9,673 nt of DNA from Campylobacteraceae bacterium (lineage in GTDB: Bacteria; Campylobacterota; Campylobacteria; Campylobacterales; Sulfurovaceae): assembly GCA_027023145.1 (NCBI GenBank), contig JALVWV010000201.1, positions 1-9,673 of the forward strand, in the 5' to 3' direction. Below, one piece after another: positions 1-7,375 of the stretch. The position numbers were made by a program, and so were the translations under genes. Below the pieces are notes generated by a model. The model was not told the DNA's origin, did no database searches, and was given only the letters and a program-made list of their open reading frames with translations. How positions within the stretch are numbered: the stretch's first letter is position 1; every line of letters begins with the position of its first letter.

Positions 1-338
1 AGCAGCAACTCGTTCATGTTAAATGGCTTGGTGAGGTAATCATCCCCGCCTCGGTCAAACCCCTCCTCGACCTCCCGCTCCTGATCCTTCGCACTGACAA
101 AGATCACCGGAATGTCATAGCCGATCTTACGAAGGTGCGCGACAAACTCACTCCCCTCCACCCCTGGTAGATTACGATCGACGATCATTAGATCAACGCG
201 CTCTTCTTCGAGCAGATCCTCCACCCGCTTGGTGGAGAGAAATCCGGTCACACTGTAACCAGCTTTTTGGAGATGGTACTCCTCGAGTTCAAGAAGGTCG
301 GCTTCGTCTTCGATGATGATAATATGAGCTTGGGTCAT
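1..338 (-). CDS. phoB: OmpR/PhoB-type response regulator, N-terminal part (cut by window edge)
   Basis: Receiver domain of a two-component response regulator, probably the phosphate regulator PhoB, given its place directly after phoU. It starts at ATG 338-336 and is open to the window edge, giving 112 complete residues. Visible receiver residues are the acidic pocket E10-D11, phosphoacceptor D54 in VDRNLPG, S82 (FVSAKD) and K104 in LTKPF. The usual DLMLPG is here DRNLPG, so position +1 after the Asp is Arg. The DNA-binding domain is outside the window, so the OmpR class is inferred from the receiver sequence. The gene begins 22 bases after the phoU stop, with GGAAGG (355-350) 11 bases ahead of the ATG. 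It is very likely the last or second-last gene of the pst operon, with a sensor kinase gene expected beyond the left edge. The domain is certain; the phoB name rests on context. Confidence 0.85.
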   Translation of the reverse strand, partial: MTQAHIIIIEDEADLLELEEYHLQKAGYSVTGFLSTKRVEDLLEEERVDLMIVDRNLPGVEGSEFVAHLRKIGYDIPVIFVSAKDQEREVEEGFDRGGDDYLTKPFNMNELL

Positions 339-360
339 GGTCAGCGGTACCTTCCGGGTA

Positions 361-1029
361 TTAGAGCTTGAGCTTCCCGCCTTGATTGGCGAAATAGATC
401 AGCTTGACAATGGTGACACTGCGATCGGAAACCCGCTCGATCTTGCGCATGGTTGCCAGATAGCGTACCAATTCGCTGGCGTGATCCGGCGTCGCGTAGA
501 TTTGCTGAATGGTGTCTTTCTCAACGAGGCTGAAGATATCGTCGCATTTGCTCTCTTCGACGTTGACACGACGGTACAGCTCTTCGAGTTCCTCGGTAGG
601 CTCTTCCATTGCGATCGATTCGACTGCCGCCCGCAAGGAGGCGAGTGCGCTGCGCTGAAACGCCAGTGAATTGTCCTGGATCAGCTCCATGGGAAGGTCA
701 CTGGCGATCAGTACGCGGACATTTTTGGCGTAGTTGCGGATGTAGTCGGTAATGCGTGTCAACTCTCCGGCGATTTTGAAATAGGCCACCACTACCCGCA
801 GGTCGCGGGCTTCGGGAGAAAAGAGCGCCAAGGTTTTGATAATTTCATTGTCGATCTTGTTGTTTCGGTCATGGGTGTTCTTGAGCAGCGTGCGTGCCTC
901 GGCAGCCTTCGCGTCGTCTCCGTTGGTGCAGGCTTCCAATGTCATTTCGTATGCGGTGAGGGCATCCTGCGCCAGCTTTGTGATCCTTTTTTGCGATTTC
1001 TCAAGGATTTTTCTGTAGTTTTCAAGCAT
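361..1029 (-). CDS. phoU: PhoU, phosphate transport/signalling regulator
   Basis: PhoU is a cytoplasmic helical-bundle protein that links the Pst transporter to the PhoR-type kinase and keeps the Pho regulon off when phosphate is plentiful. The 222-residue length is normal for the family (E. coli 241). The two tandem three-helix halves can be seen. Metal-binding acidic motifs occur in both: D54 to D60 and E89..D95 (ELTRITDYIRNYAK) in the first half, E158..D164 and E198..D202 (RKIERVSDRSVTIVK) in the second. The ATG at 1029 overlaps the pstB stop by one base (TAATG). Its ribosome site GGGAGG (1043-1038) lies inside the last pstB codons, so translation is probably coupled to PstB. No odd features. 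Confidence 0.95.
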   Translation of the reverse strand: MLENYRKILEKSQKRITKLAQDALTAYEMTLEACTNGDDAKAAEARTLLKNTHDRNNKIDNEIIKTLALFSPEARDLRVVVAYFKIAGELTRITDYIRNYAKNVRVLIASDLPMELIQDNSLAFQRSALASLRAAVESIAMEEPTEELEELYRRVNVEESKCDDIFSLVEKDTIQQIYATPDHASELVRYLATMRKIERVSDRSVTIVKLIYFANQGGKLKL

Positions 1030-1865
1030 TATCCAAACCTCCCTGTGATGTAATCTTCGGTCAATTTCTGGTCGGGATTGAGGAAGATTTTCGATGTCTT
1101 ATTGTACTCAATCAAATCTCCAATGTACATAAAAGCGGTGTAGTCACTCAGACGACTGGCCTGCTGCATGTTGTGGGTGACGATGGCGATGCTGACCTCT
1201 TTTTTGAGCTCGGAGATCAGCTCTTCGATTGCACCGGTGGAGATGGGATCGAGCGCGGAGGTCGGCTCATCGAAGAGGAGTACCTCGGGCTTGAGTGCCA
1301 CCGCCCGGGCGATGCAGAGGCGCTGCTGCTGACCGCCGGAGAGCCCCATGGCGCTATCGTTTAGGCGGTCTTTGGTCTCGTTCCAGATCGCCGAGCCTTG
1401 AAGCGCTGCGACCACCCGCTCTTCGATGTCGGATTTGTTTTTCATCCCGGAGAGTTTGAGCCCGTACGCGACATTTTCGAAGATGGTCATCGGAAATGGG
1501 GTGGGCTTTTGGAAAATCATCCCCACCCGTTGGCGCAGTCGGATGAGATCGTTCTCTTTTTTGAGTTCGAGGATGTCCTCCATCGCCGTTTCTTCAGGGT
1601 TGGATAGAAGGATACGCCCTTCGTAACGGTTGCCGGGATACAGATCGTGGATGCGGTTCATGGCACGCAGCAACGTCGATTTGCCGCAGCCACTTGGGCC
1701 GATGAGTGCGGTGATTTTGTTGCGTCGGATGGGGAGGTTGATGCCGTGTAGCGAAGGCTTCGGCGCTCCTGGATAGGTGTAGGTAAGGTTTTCCACCCGC
1801 ATGACATCCTTCTGCTTGGTCTCGGCTTCCATTACGTTTGATGGGGAAAGGGCTTCGGTACTCAT
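1029..1865 (-). CDS. pstB: PstB, phosphate ABC transporter ATPase
   Basis: ATPase subunit of the high-affinity phosphate importer PstSCAB; it binds the inner face of PstC/PstA and powers import. All ABC motifs are intact: Walker A GPSGCGKST at residues 56-64, Q-loop Q119 in the PstB-typical FQKPTPFPM, signature LSGGQ 175-179, Walker B VLLFDE 195-200, and the switch H231 in VTHNMQQ. The C-terminus EDYITGRFG is the family ending. The protein is 278 residues against 257 in E. coli. The excess is an N-terminal extension and a short insert around residues 88-105. The ATG at 1865 is favoured over Met12 and Met22 because AAGGAG lies 8 bases ahead of it. The gene follows pstA by 18 bases and overlaps phoU by one. 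Confidence 0.97.
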   Translation of the reverse strand: MSTEALSPSNVMEAETKQKDVMRVENLTYTYPGAPKPSLHGINLPIRRNKITALIGPSGCGKSTLLRAMNRIHDLYPGNRYEGRILLSNPEETAMEDILELKKENDLIRLRQRVGMIFQKPTPFPMTIFENVAYGLKLSGMKNKSDIEERVVAALQGSAIWNETKDRLNDSAMGLSGGQQQRLCIARAVALKPEVLLFDEPTSALDPISTGAIEELISELKKEVSIAIVTHNMQQASRLSDYTAFMYIGDLIEYNKTSKIFLNPDQKLTEDYITGRFG

Positions 1866-1883
1866 GGATCGGTCTCCTTGGGA

Positions 1884-2693
1884 TTAGTGCTTGTGGCGGG
1901 TGAGGTAACGACCGCCGAGATTGATGATGAGGACAATGACCGTCAGAATAAACGAGGCTGCCCACGCCAAATCCTGACTGGCCGCATCGGGGTACGTGGC
2001 GAGGTTGTAGATGCTCACGGTGAGCGAAGGAAATTGACCGCTCATGTCCATCGTAAAAAACTGGTTGTTTGCCGAGGTGAACAGCAGCGGCGCCGTCTCG
2101 CCGATGATCCGGGCAAAGGAGAGGAGGATCCCGGTGGTGATCCCCACTTTAGCCGCCCGTAGGACGATTTGGAGGATGATCTTGTGCTTGCTGCCACCGA
2201 GTGCGATCCCTGCTTCACGCAGCTCTTTTGGGACGAGGGCGAGCATGTTGTCGGTGGTGCCGATGATGATGGGCACCATCATGATCGCCAGCGCGATGCT
2301 CCCCGCCCAGCCGTTGTACCCGCCAAACGGATCAACAAACAGGGCATAGACAAACACCCCGATGACGATCGACGGTGCCGACATCATCACGTCGCTGAGA
2401 TTGCGCAATGTGGCGGCAAGTTTGGGGCTTTGGCTGTACTCCCGCAGGTAGATACCGGCCATAACCCCCAGCGGTACAGCGATGAGTGTCGCCAGAAGTG
2501 CCATGGTGAATTGTCCGACGATGAGGTTCCGTATCCCCCCGTTGACCAAGTCGTGGGTGAAGGTACTCAGGTGGGTACTGCTGATCCCTTTGAAAACTAA
2601 CGTCGTCAAGATCCACAGCAAAAAACCGATCCCGATCACCGCCGAAGCCGTCGAAAGGAGAAGAATGAGCCTATTGAGCATCAAGCGGTTCAT
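1884..2693 (-). CDS. pstA: PstA, phosphate ABC transporter permease
   Basis: One of the two inner-membrane permease subunits of the Pst phosphate importer. The 269 residues contain about six hydrophobic segments: about 11-35, 58-82, 102-120, 130-147, 183-200 and 244-262. The cytoplasmic coupling (EAA) loop is at 159-178 (REAGIALGGSKHKI...), and the PstA-typical RIIGETAPLL is at 195-204. The ATG overlaps the pstC stop by four bases (ATGA), with a GGAAGGGGGG ribosome site just ahead inside pstC. This supports coupled synthesis of the two permeases at equal amounts. It is distinguished from PstC by its position and by GETAPLL rather than GETMAVAF. Confidence 0.95.
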   Translation of the reverse strand: MNRLMLNRLILLLSTASAVIGIGFLLWILTTLVFKGISSTHLSTFTHDLVNGGIRNLIVGQFTMALLATLIAVPLGVMAGIYLREYSQSPKLAATLRNLSDVMMSAPSIVIGVFVYALFVDPFGGYNGWAGSIALAIMMVPIIIGTTDNMLALVPKELREAGIALGGSKHKIILQIVLRAAKVGITTGILLSFARIIGETAPLLFTSANNQFFTMDMSGQFPSLTVSIYNLATYPDAASQDLAWAASFILTVIVLIINLGGRYLTRHKH

Positions 2694-3544
2694 TTGACCC
2701 CCCTTCCGAGGAAATAAAATTTGGCCAGTGAGATGATGATAAAACTCACAACAAACAACAGAAGTGCCAGTAGATACATCGAAGAGAGTTCCAAATCCTG
2801 TGCTTCGGAGAAATTGTTGGCCAGCAAGACGGGGATCGAGGTGGTTGGGTCGGTGATCTTGGAAGGGAATTTGAAGACCGAACCGATCAGAAACGCTACC
2901 GCCATCGTCTCACCGAGTGCGCGTCCCAGTGCCAGAATGATCGAGCCGATGATCCCCCCTTTGGCATAGGGCATGACGATATCCTTGACCACCTCAAACG
3001 TGGTGGCTCCCATCGCATAGGCTGATTCCTTGAGCACTGGCGGGGTGGTGTTCATCGCATCCCGGGTGATAGCGGCCATAAAGGGGATGATCATGATCGC
3101 CAAGACGATCCCGGCGGTGAGCAAGCCCACCCCGTTGCCCCCAAAGGTATGCTGGATAATGGGGGCAAAATAAAACAACCCCCACATTCCGTAGATGATG
3201 CTCGGGATCGCCGCCAGCAGCTCGATGGCAACCCCCACCGGCTTGACAAGATTCTTGTGGGCAATCTCAGTGAGGAAAATAGCAATCCCCATCGACAAGG
3301 GTACTGCAATCACCATCGCAATGAGGGTCGTCAGCAACGTTCCGGCAATCGGAATCAATCCGCCAAACACTCCCCCCTCATCATCCTCGCCCGGCTCCCA
3401 CTGATCGATGCGCAAAAAATCCCACCCAAACGTGTGCATGGCATCCTGCGCATAATGAAACAGGATCACAAAGATCCCCAACAGGATAAAAAACGATAAC
3501 GTCGCGGAGAGAAACGAAACGTTTCGGAAGAGTTTGCCGCCCAC
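2690..3544 (-). CDS. pstC: PstC, phosphate ABC transporter permease (GTG start)
   Basis: The partner permease of PstA in the Pst phosphate importer. The 284 residues hold an N-terminal membrane segment (about 11-31), a periplasmic stretch with the acidic cluster EDDE (53-56), and then a block of membrane helices. The coupling loop ESAYAMGATTFEVVKDIVMP is at 173-192, and RALGETMAVAF, characteristic of PstC, is at 208-218. The start codon is GTG at 3544-3542, chosen because AAGGA sits six bases ahead of it and the Pho promoter lies directly upstream. It is somewhat shorter than E. coli PstC (319). It is the first gene of the operon pstC-pstA-pstB-phoU-response regulator. Unusually, pstS is not next to it but 5.4 kb upstream. 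Confidence 0.95.
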   Translation of the reverse strand: MGGKLFRNVSFLSATLSFFILLGIFVILFHYAQDAMHTFGWDFLRIDQWEPGEDDEGGVFGGLIPIAGTLLTTLIAMVIAVPLSMGIAIFLTEIAHKNLVKPVGVAIELLAAIPSIIYGMWGLFYFAPIIQHTFGGNGVGLLTAGIVLAIMIIPFMAAITRDAMNTTPPVLKESAYAMGATTFEVVKDIVMPYAKGGIIGSIILALGRALGETMAVAFLIGSVFKFPSKITDPTTSIPVLLANNFSEAQDLELSSMYLLALLLFVVSFIIISLAKFYFLGRGVK

Positions 3545-3550
3545 GGGGTG

Positions 3551-3555
3551 TCCTT
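3551..3555 (-). promoter_or_regulatory. Ribosome binding site fixing the GTG start of pstC
   Basis: AAGGA on the minus strand, six bases ahead of GTG 3544-3542. There is no better-placed ATG, so this site decides the start. Confidence 0.7.
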
Positions 3556-3568
3556 GAAGTTTTTCGCG

Positions 3569-3602
3569 ATTATAATCTGTCTCGGTTACAAATCGGTTAC
3601 AA
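3569..3602 (-). promoter_or_regulatory. Pho-box promoter of the pstCAB-phoU operon
   Basis: On the minus strand two identical 7-mers TTGTAAC (3602-3596 and 3591-3585) are separated by CGAT, an 11-base period. After the second repeat come ten bases and then a perfect -10 TATAAT (3574-3569). E. coli Pho boxes are 7-base repeats of the CTGTCAT type with 4-base spacers. In phoA the downstream repeat is TTGTCAC, followed by ten bases and the -10. The arrangement here is the same, with no separate -35. A third weaker copy, AAGTGAC, lies one base out of step upstream. The box starts just after the stop of the upstream dihaem gene and lies about 25-60 bases ahead of the pstC GTG. The likely regulator is the PhoB-type protein encoded at the left edge. 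Confidence 0.8.
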
Positions 3603-3612
3603 AATCGGTCAC

Positions 3613-5301
3613 TTATTCCTGCACAATCGGTGTGCGTATATGAGTCGACTGCCCGCGTTTGATGGTCTTGAACACATTGCTCATCGGTGCGACGTTGGCA
3701 TCACGACCGTAGATGAAGCTTTGCTCTCCGACCATGACTTTGTACCCTTTGTCGAGTCCAAGTGCTCGTTTTTTAGAGGGAAGCAGCAGGAGGCTAATGT
3801 CATGGTGAAGCCGGGAGACCATCTCTGCCTTGAGCGTACCATTGGCATCGAAAAATTTCTGCTGCACCTCATCGTTATCTCGAAATTCATTCCCCGAGTG
3901 ATTTTGACGGAGGTAAAAGCTGTATTCGTACACATGAGGATGCCCGAGGTAGGAGGCTTTTGGCTCCGGGATCCCCTTGAGCCCTTTTTGGCTCCAGTGG
4001 TTCCATCCATATTTGATCCCATTGGGGTCAACGCCCTGTAATTTTCGTGGAAAAGCATAGGTGCTGTCGGTGGTCGCGCCCACACCGGCATGGCATCCCA
4101 TACAATTGATCGTCTCTTCGTGGGTCTGAGGGCGCAGTACCCCTTGTTTGTCTTCGATGAAGCCTTGATAGACCCAGCCCGTGCCGGTCTGAAGCCCCTC
4201 TTCGTAGTTGCCCTGCCATATCTCTGCCTGGGTCTGGCTCTGCTGGTTCACTTCCGATTCCCACAATTCACTTTGGGCGTTGCGATTCAGATCGCTGTAG
4301 GTGTGCCACTCTGTTTTGCGGGCATAGCGCAGCTCTTTCATCCGTGCCGCCATCGTGACCGATCCTGCGTGGTCATCCCAGTCGAGGTAGCGTACCGAGT
4401 GGAGAAACTCTGTCCCCTCCGGGTACAACCCGCCCGCCAGATGGACCTGTCCCCGCTGCAATGCCGCTTTGGCTTGCCCCACATACGACATGTCTCGGAA
4501 AAAGTTTTTGCCCGAAAAGACAATCTGTTTGGCGCGATCCATTTGACCGTTTTGGTTGAGATCCACTCCGTACTGCGCTTCGTCGATCGCATGGGGGAGA
4601 GAGATGGTCTTTTGCTTGAGCACTGCTTCGACGATGGAGAGGTTCAGCGCATAAGTTTCCCGGTCGAAATGTCCGTCCATCGTAGTGCCAAACCGTTTCG
4701 GCAGTCGGATCAGCACATCGTCCGTCGAGCCGTTGGTCGGCCAGAAGGTTCCCAAAAACGGATAATAACGAAACGCTCTCCAGCCGGTCAGCACCCCCTG
4801 AGGATCATGGTCAAACCCCTCTGCATCAAAATGGTAATAGCAGTCAGGCCGGTACCCTCGCCAGTCTTTGGGGAGCATGGATGCCAGGGCGATGCTCCCG
4901 TCGTCCTTGAAATAGTTGGAATCACGTACATATTTCAGGATCGCGGCATCGGAGATCTTGGCGACGGCAGCCCGACGGTCTTTGAAAAGATTGGTGTAGG
5001 GGTTTTTGAGGATCTCCATGGGGAAGTTGTATTCCAGCTGCAAATCGCTGTCATTGGTATAGTTGGGGGTTTTCCCTTTGGTGTGGCAGCTGTAGCACGG
5101 GTTGAAGGTGTGATGCGTTTGGTTGTCCTCGACTTTGGTGTAGCACATTGAGGTGATGTAGGCTGCCCGTTCATTGTCGATCCGTTGGTAGTGGATGTGA
5201 TTGGCACGTTCCAAACCCTGGATATACTCCGCTTTGATCGGGGATGCATATCCAGAACTCACAAGCAGCAGGCTGACGAGACTCAAGGGTATTCGTTTCA
5301 T
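3613..5301 (-). CDS. Secreted dihaem c-type cytochrome-like protein of unknown function
   Basis: I do not recognise the family. The 562-residue protein starts with a Sec signal peptide (MKRIPLSLVSLLLVSSGYAS, cleavage near residue 20) and so should be periplasmic or outer-membrane associated. It carries two haem c attachment sites, CYSCH at 69-73 and CMGCH at 400-404, far apart and set in two different domains. Further cysteines at 53 and 154 could form a disulfide. A calcium-site-like acidic loop, D-x-N-x-N-G-x-x-D, spans 247-255 (DLNQNGQMD). There is no peroxidase or nitrite reductase signature that I can see. The start at 5301 is preferred over one 48 bases upstream because it opens the signal peptide and has AGGAG nine bases ahead. 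It follows phoX by 147 bases and precedes the pst Pho box with no room for a terminator, so it may share phosphate-starvation expression. That is inference. Confidence 0.8.
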   Translation of the reverse strand: MKRIPLSLVSLLLVSSGYASPIKAEYIQGLERANHIHYQRIDNERAAYITSMCYTKVEDNQTHHTFNPCYSCHTKGKTPNYTNDSDLQLEYNFPMEILKNPYTNLFKDRRAAVAKISDAAILKYVRDSNYFKDDGSIALASMLPKDWRGYRPDCYYHFDAEGFDHDPQGVLTGWRAFRYYPFLGTFWPTNGSTDDVLIRLPKRFGTTMDGHFDRETYALNLSIVEAVLKQKTISLPHAIDEAQYGVDLNQNGQMDRAKQIVFSGKNFFRDMSYVGQAKAALQRGQVHLAGGLYPEGTEFLHSVRYLDWDDHAGSVTMAARMKELRYARKTEWHTYSDLNRNAQSELWESEVNQQSQTQAEIWQGNYEEGLQTGTGWVYQGFIEDKQGVLRPQTHEETINCMGCHAGVGATTDSTYAFPRKLQGVDPNGIKYGWNHWSQKGLKGIPEPKASYLGHPHVYEYSFYLRQNHSGNEFRDNDEVQQKFFDANGTLKAEMVSRLHHDISLLLLPSKKRALGLDKGYKVMVGEQSFIYGRDANVAPMSNVFKTIKRGQSTHIRTPIVQE

Positions 5302-5310
5302 AATGGGGAT

Positions 5311-5315
5311 CTCCT
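5311..5315 (-). promoter_or_regulatory. Ribosome binding site fixing the dihaem protein start
   Basis: AGGAG on the minus strand, nine bases ahead of ATG 5301-5299, which opens a typical signal peptide. The longer reading from 5349 lacks both. Confidence 0.6.
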
Positions 5316-5360
5316 GTAAGGCAATATCGTGATGTGAGCCCAGCACCACTGTTTCAATCG

Positions 5361-5407
5361 GGAGCAGGGACTTCAGTCCCGTTGTGCAGAGCCGAAGCCC
5401 TGCCTCC
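5361..5407. repeat. REP-like double hairpin between phoX and the dihaem gene
   Basis: Two nested dyads are visible. The compact one is GGGACT-TC-AGTCCC (5367-5380). The wider one pairs GCAGGG (5364-5369) with CCCTGC (5398-5403) and extends to GGA/TCC after a one-base bulge. The compact core resembles REP elements moved by RAYT (Y1-type) transposases, which are scattered through intergenic regions of many genomes; this comparison is from memory. No poly-T follows on either strand, so it is not a classical terminator, although it could protect the 3' end of phoX mRNA. The rest of the 147-base spacer shows nothing clear. Confidence 0.5.
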
Positions 5408-5448
5408 AGGTTGGATTCATTCTTGCTGGGTTACTCGGTGACCGGTTG

Positions 5449-7314
5449 CTACTTGAGGACGTTGGCAGGTATGTCATCCATGTAGCCGATGAAGGCTTTG
5501 AGCTGATCGGGGGTAGCGTTTTCGAGGAGGGCGCTGTTGGGCTTGCTCCCATCTGCCGCTTTGGGATTGTCTTTGAACGGATGCTGGGCATCGACAAACA
5601 GCACACCTTTATCACCCACAATCCCTTTCTCCAGACCGGTCACCTCAGCGCCGATAGGGAGGGAGGCGATGCGGGTCATCTGGTGGGTTTTGACATTGTA
5701 CGCCCAAAGCATGTTGTTGACATGATAGGTGGTGTCTTCACCGATGAGGAGGATGTCGTGCCCGAGGAATTTGATGTTGTCCGCATTGGCGATGCCCTCA
5801 GGATCACAGGCCCACTGATCGGCGTTGGCTTCACCCTTTTTCAGAGGGATACCGACGACCAACGCCTTCATCGAAGTGGCATTGTAGCTGTCATCGAGAG
5901 GCAATTCGTACACGCCGCCACATTTGTTTTTATGGACGCGGATGTCGTTGGTGGATTCTTCACCTTTGTAGTTGTCTTCCATACTTTTTTTGATTTGGCT
6001 CATGGCGATGTAGAGGACGTTTTTCTCAGGATTGTAGGTCAACCCCTCTTCTTTCCGAAACTCGATGGTCGCATTGTTGTACGCGGCATACTTTCGCGTT
6101 TCGAGGAAGGCTGCTTCTTGGGCTTTACCCGGGTGGAGGCGCAGACATTCAGCTTGGCTGTCTTCGTTGACTTTCCGGAATTCGGCTTCGCAGGCACCTT
6201 TATCATTTGGTTTGGCGATGTCAAACATATCTGTCAACTTCGGTTTACTCTCAACCATCGCTTTGATCTCGCTGTCTTTGGCATGTCCTAGGGGGATCCA
6301 GCCGAGCTTGAACTCTCCACCGTTTTTGTCCGATACCTGGAGGAGCTTGGCCGCATAGAGCGTCCCTTCCCATTCCGGAGTAAACTGAGAAATCTTTTTG
6401 TCGGATACAAATTTGAAAAAGCCCTTGAAGGTGCCATCGTCCGACATATAGATGGTTTTGCCATCAGGCATCATTTTGGCCAGTTCGGGTGTGTATTTAC
6501 CAGTAACGTAGTGTTTGGCAGACTGTGTTGAACCATCAGCCTGAGGGGAGACTTCTACGATGTAGCCGTAGTTATAAGGAGAGAAGTGCTCTCCGTTGTA
6601 TCCATTATTTTTGTCGATCTTATCATCATGCAAATATTTAGCCATGCCATCGACATAGGAACAGAAGTAGTTGAACTTCCCGGCTGCATCATTGCCGTTG
6701 CCATCGAGGGCGCACTCGACATAAAACGGGGAGTTTTTGTCGGCATAACGACTGTTGAGTGAGTAATCCTCTTCACCGCCGAGGTGAGACCCGTATGCTG
6801 TTTTGGAGCTGGCGCAGTTAATGATCGTGCCGCCCATTTTAGAGAGATCAACCGGATGGGTATTGACGACCTTGACGGTACCATTATCGACGGTGAGCTC
6901 GGTATCGTATAGTTCACCCGGACGCTCTTCCATGTGGGTCACGAGGTAGGTTTTGCCCTCCACGTTAATCAAAGAGTTGCCATCAGGGCCGTCAGAGATG
7001 TCCTGCGAGCCGTCTTGTTTCAAAATAGGTTTCCCGTCTTTGTCCGTCATCAGTCCAATCGTACCTGTACCGATCTTGTCCCCCATCTTTGCCAAAACGT
7101 TGTAGTGCAGATCATGCACTTGTGTGCTCCCGTCTGCGTAAGTGACGGTGAGTTTGGGCGAGACGCGCATCACCTTTTTTTCAGCATCATTGGCCGCGAC
7201 GGAGACGGGGGCAAAAGCCACTCCGGTTATTTTTTTGACGCCGGCATCGGCATGTGCCACAGACATAAGTCCTACGAGAACCGCAGCAGCAGTCAGAGAG
7301 ATCGATCGTTTCAT
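5449..7314 (-). CDS. phoX: PhoX/DUF839-family alkaline phosphatase, Sec-exported
   Basis: A predicted periplasmic phosphatase of the PhoX (DUF839) beta-propeller family, which releases phosphate from organic esters using iron and calcium. It has 621 residues. The signal peptide is MKRSISLTAAAVLVGLMSVAHA, cut after residue 22. It has no twin arginine, whereas known PhoX enzymes are Tat substrates. Family blocks seen are INCASSKTAYGSHLGGEEDY at 165-184 (C167 matches the cysteine that binds iron in characterised PhoX; E181/E182 follow), EEGLTYNP 422-429, DPEGIAN 504-510, GED 525-527, GAEVTG 555-560 and VDAQHP 574-579. The start at 7314 is chosen for the signal peptide and for AAGGA ten bases ahead. 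An upstream in-frame start at 7380 would place coding sequence over the Pho box. A Pho-box array lies directly upstream, supporting a starvation role. DUF839 also includes uncharacterised proteins, so activity on phosphate esters is likely, not proven. Confidence 0.85.
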   Translation of the reverse strand: MKRSISLTAAAVLVGLMSVAHADAGVKKITGVAFAPVSVAANDAEKKVMRVSPKLTVTYADGSTQVHDLHYNVLAKMGDKIGTGTIGLMTDKDGKPILKQDGSQDISDGPDGNSLINVEGKTYLVTHMEERPGELYDTELTVDNGTVKVVNTHPVDLSKMGGTIINCASSKTAYGSHLGGEEDYSLNSRYADKNSPFYVECALDGNGNDAAGKFNYFCSYVDGMAKYLHDDKIDKNNGYNGEHFSPYNYGYIVEVSPQADGSTQSAKHYVTGKYTPELAKMMPDGKTIYMSDDGTFKGFFKFVSDKKISQFTPEWEGTLYAAKLLQVSDKNGGEFKLGWIPLGHAKDSEIKAMVESKPKLTDMFDIAKPNDKGACEAEFRKVNEDSQAECLRLHPGKAQEAAFLETRKYAAYNNATIEFRKEEGLTYNPEKNVLYIAMSQIKKSMEDNYKGEESTNDIRVHKNKCGGVYELPLDDSYNATSMKALVVGIPLKKGEANADQWACDPEGIANADNIKFLGHDILLIGEDTTYHVNNMLWAYNVKTHQMTRIASLPIGAEVTGLEKGIVGDKGVLFVDAQHPFKDNPKAADGSKPNSALLENATPDQLKAFIGYMDDIPANVLK

Positions 7315-7324
7315 GTGTATACCA

Positions 7325-7329
7325 TCCTT
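7325..7329 (-). promoter_or_regulatory. Ribosome binding site fixing the phoX start
   Basis: AAGGA on the minus strand, ten bases ahead of ATG 7314-7312, which opens the signal peptide. Confidence 0.5.
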
Positions 7330-7375
7330 GTGAGTTTTTGGTATGCTCATTGTAGAGAAAGCTGATAACAGGATG

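Noticed and set aside
4090..5151. A 353-codon open frame on the plus strand.
   Set aside because: It lies fully antisense to the dihaem gene, which has a signal peptide, CxxCH motifs and a ribosome site. The plus-strand product shows no recognisable domain.
5429..5449. GGTTAC, CGGTGAC and CGGTTGC in a row just after phoX, looking like another Pho box.
   Set aside because: The repeats are about 7 bases apart rather than 11, and they are not placed ahead of a promoter. GGTTAC and GTGACC can also pair as a weak hairpin.
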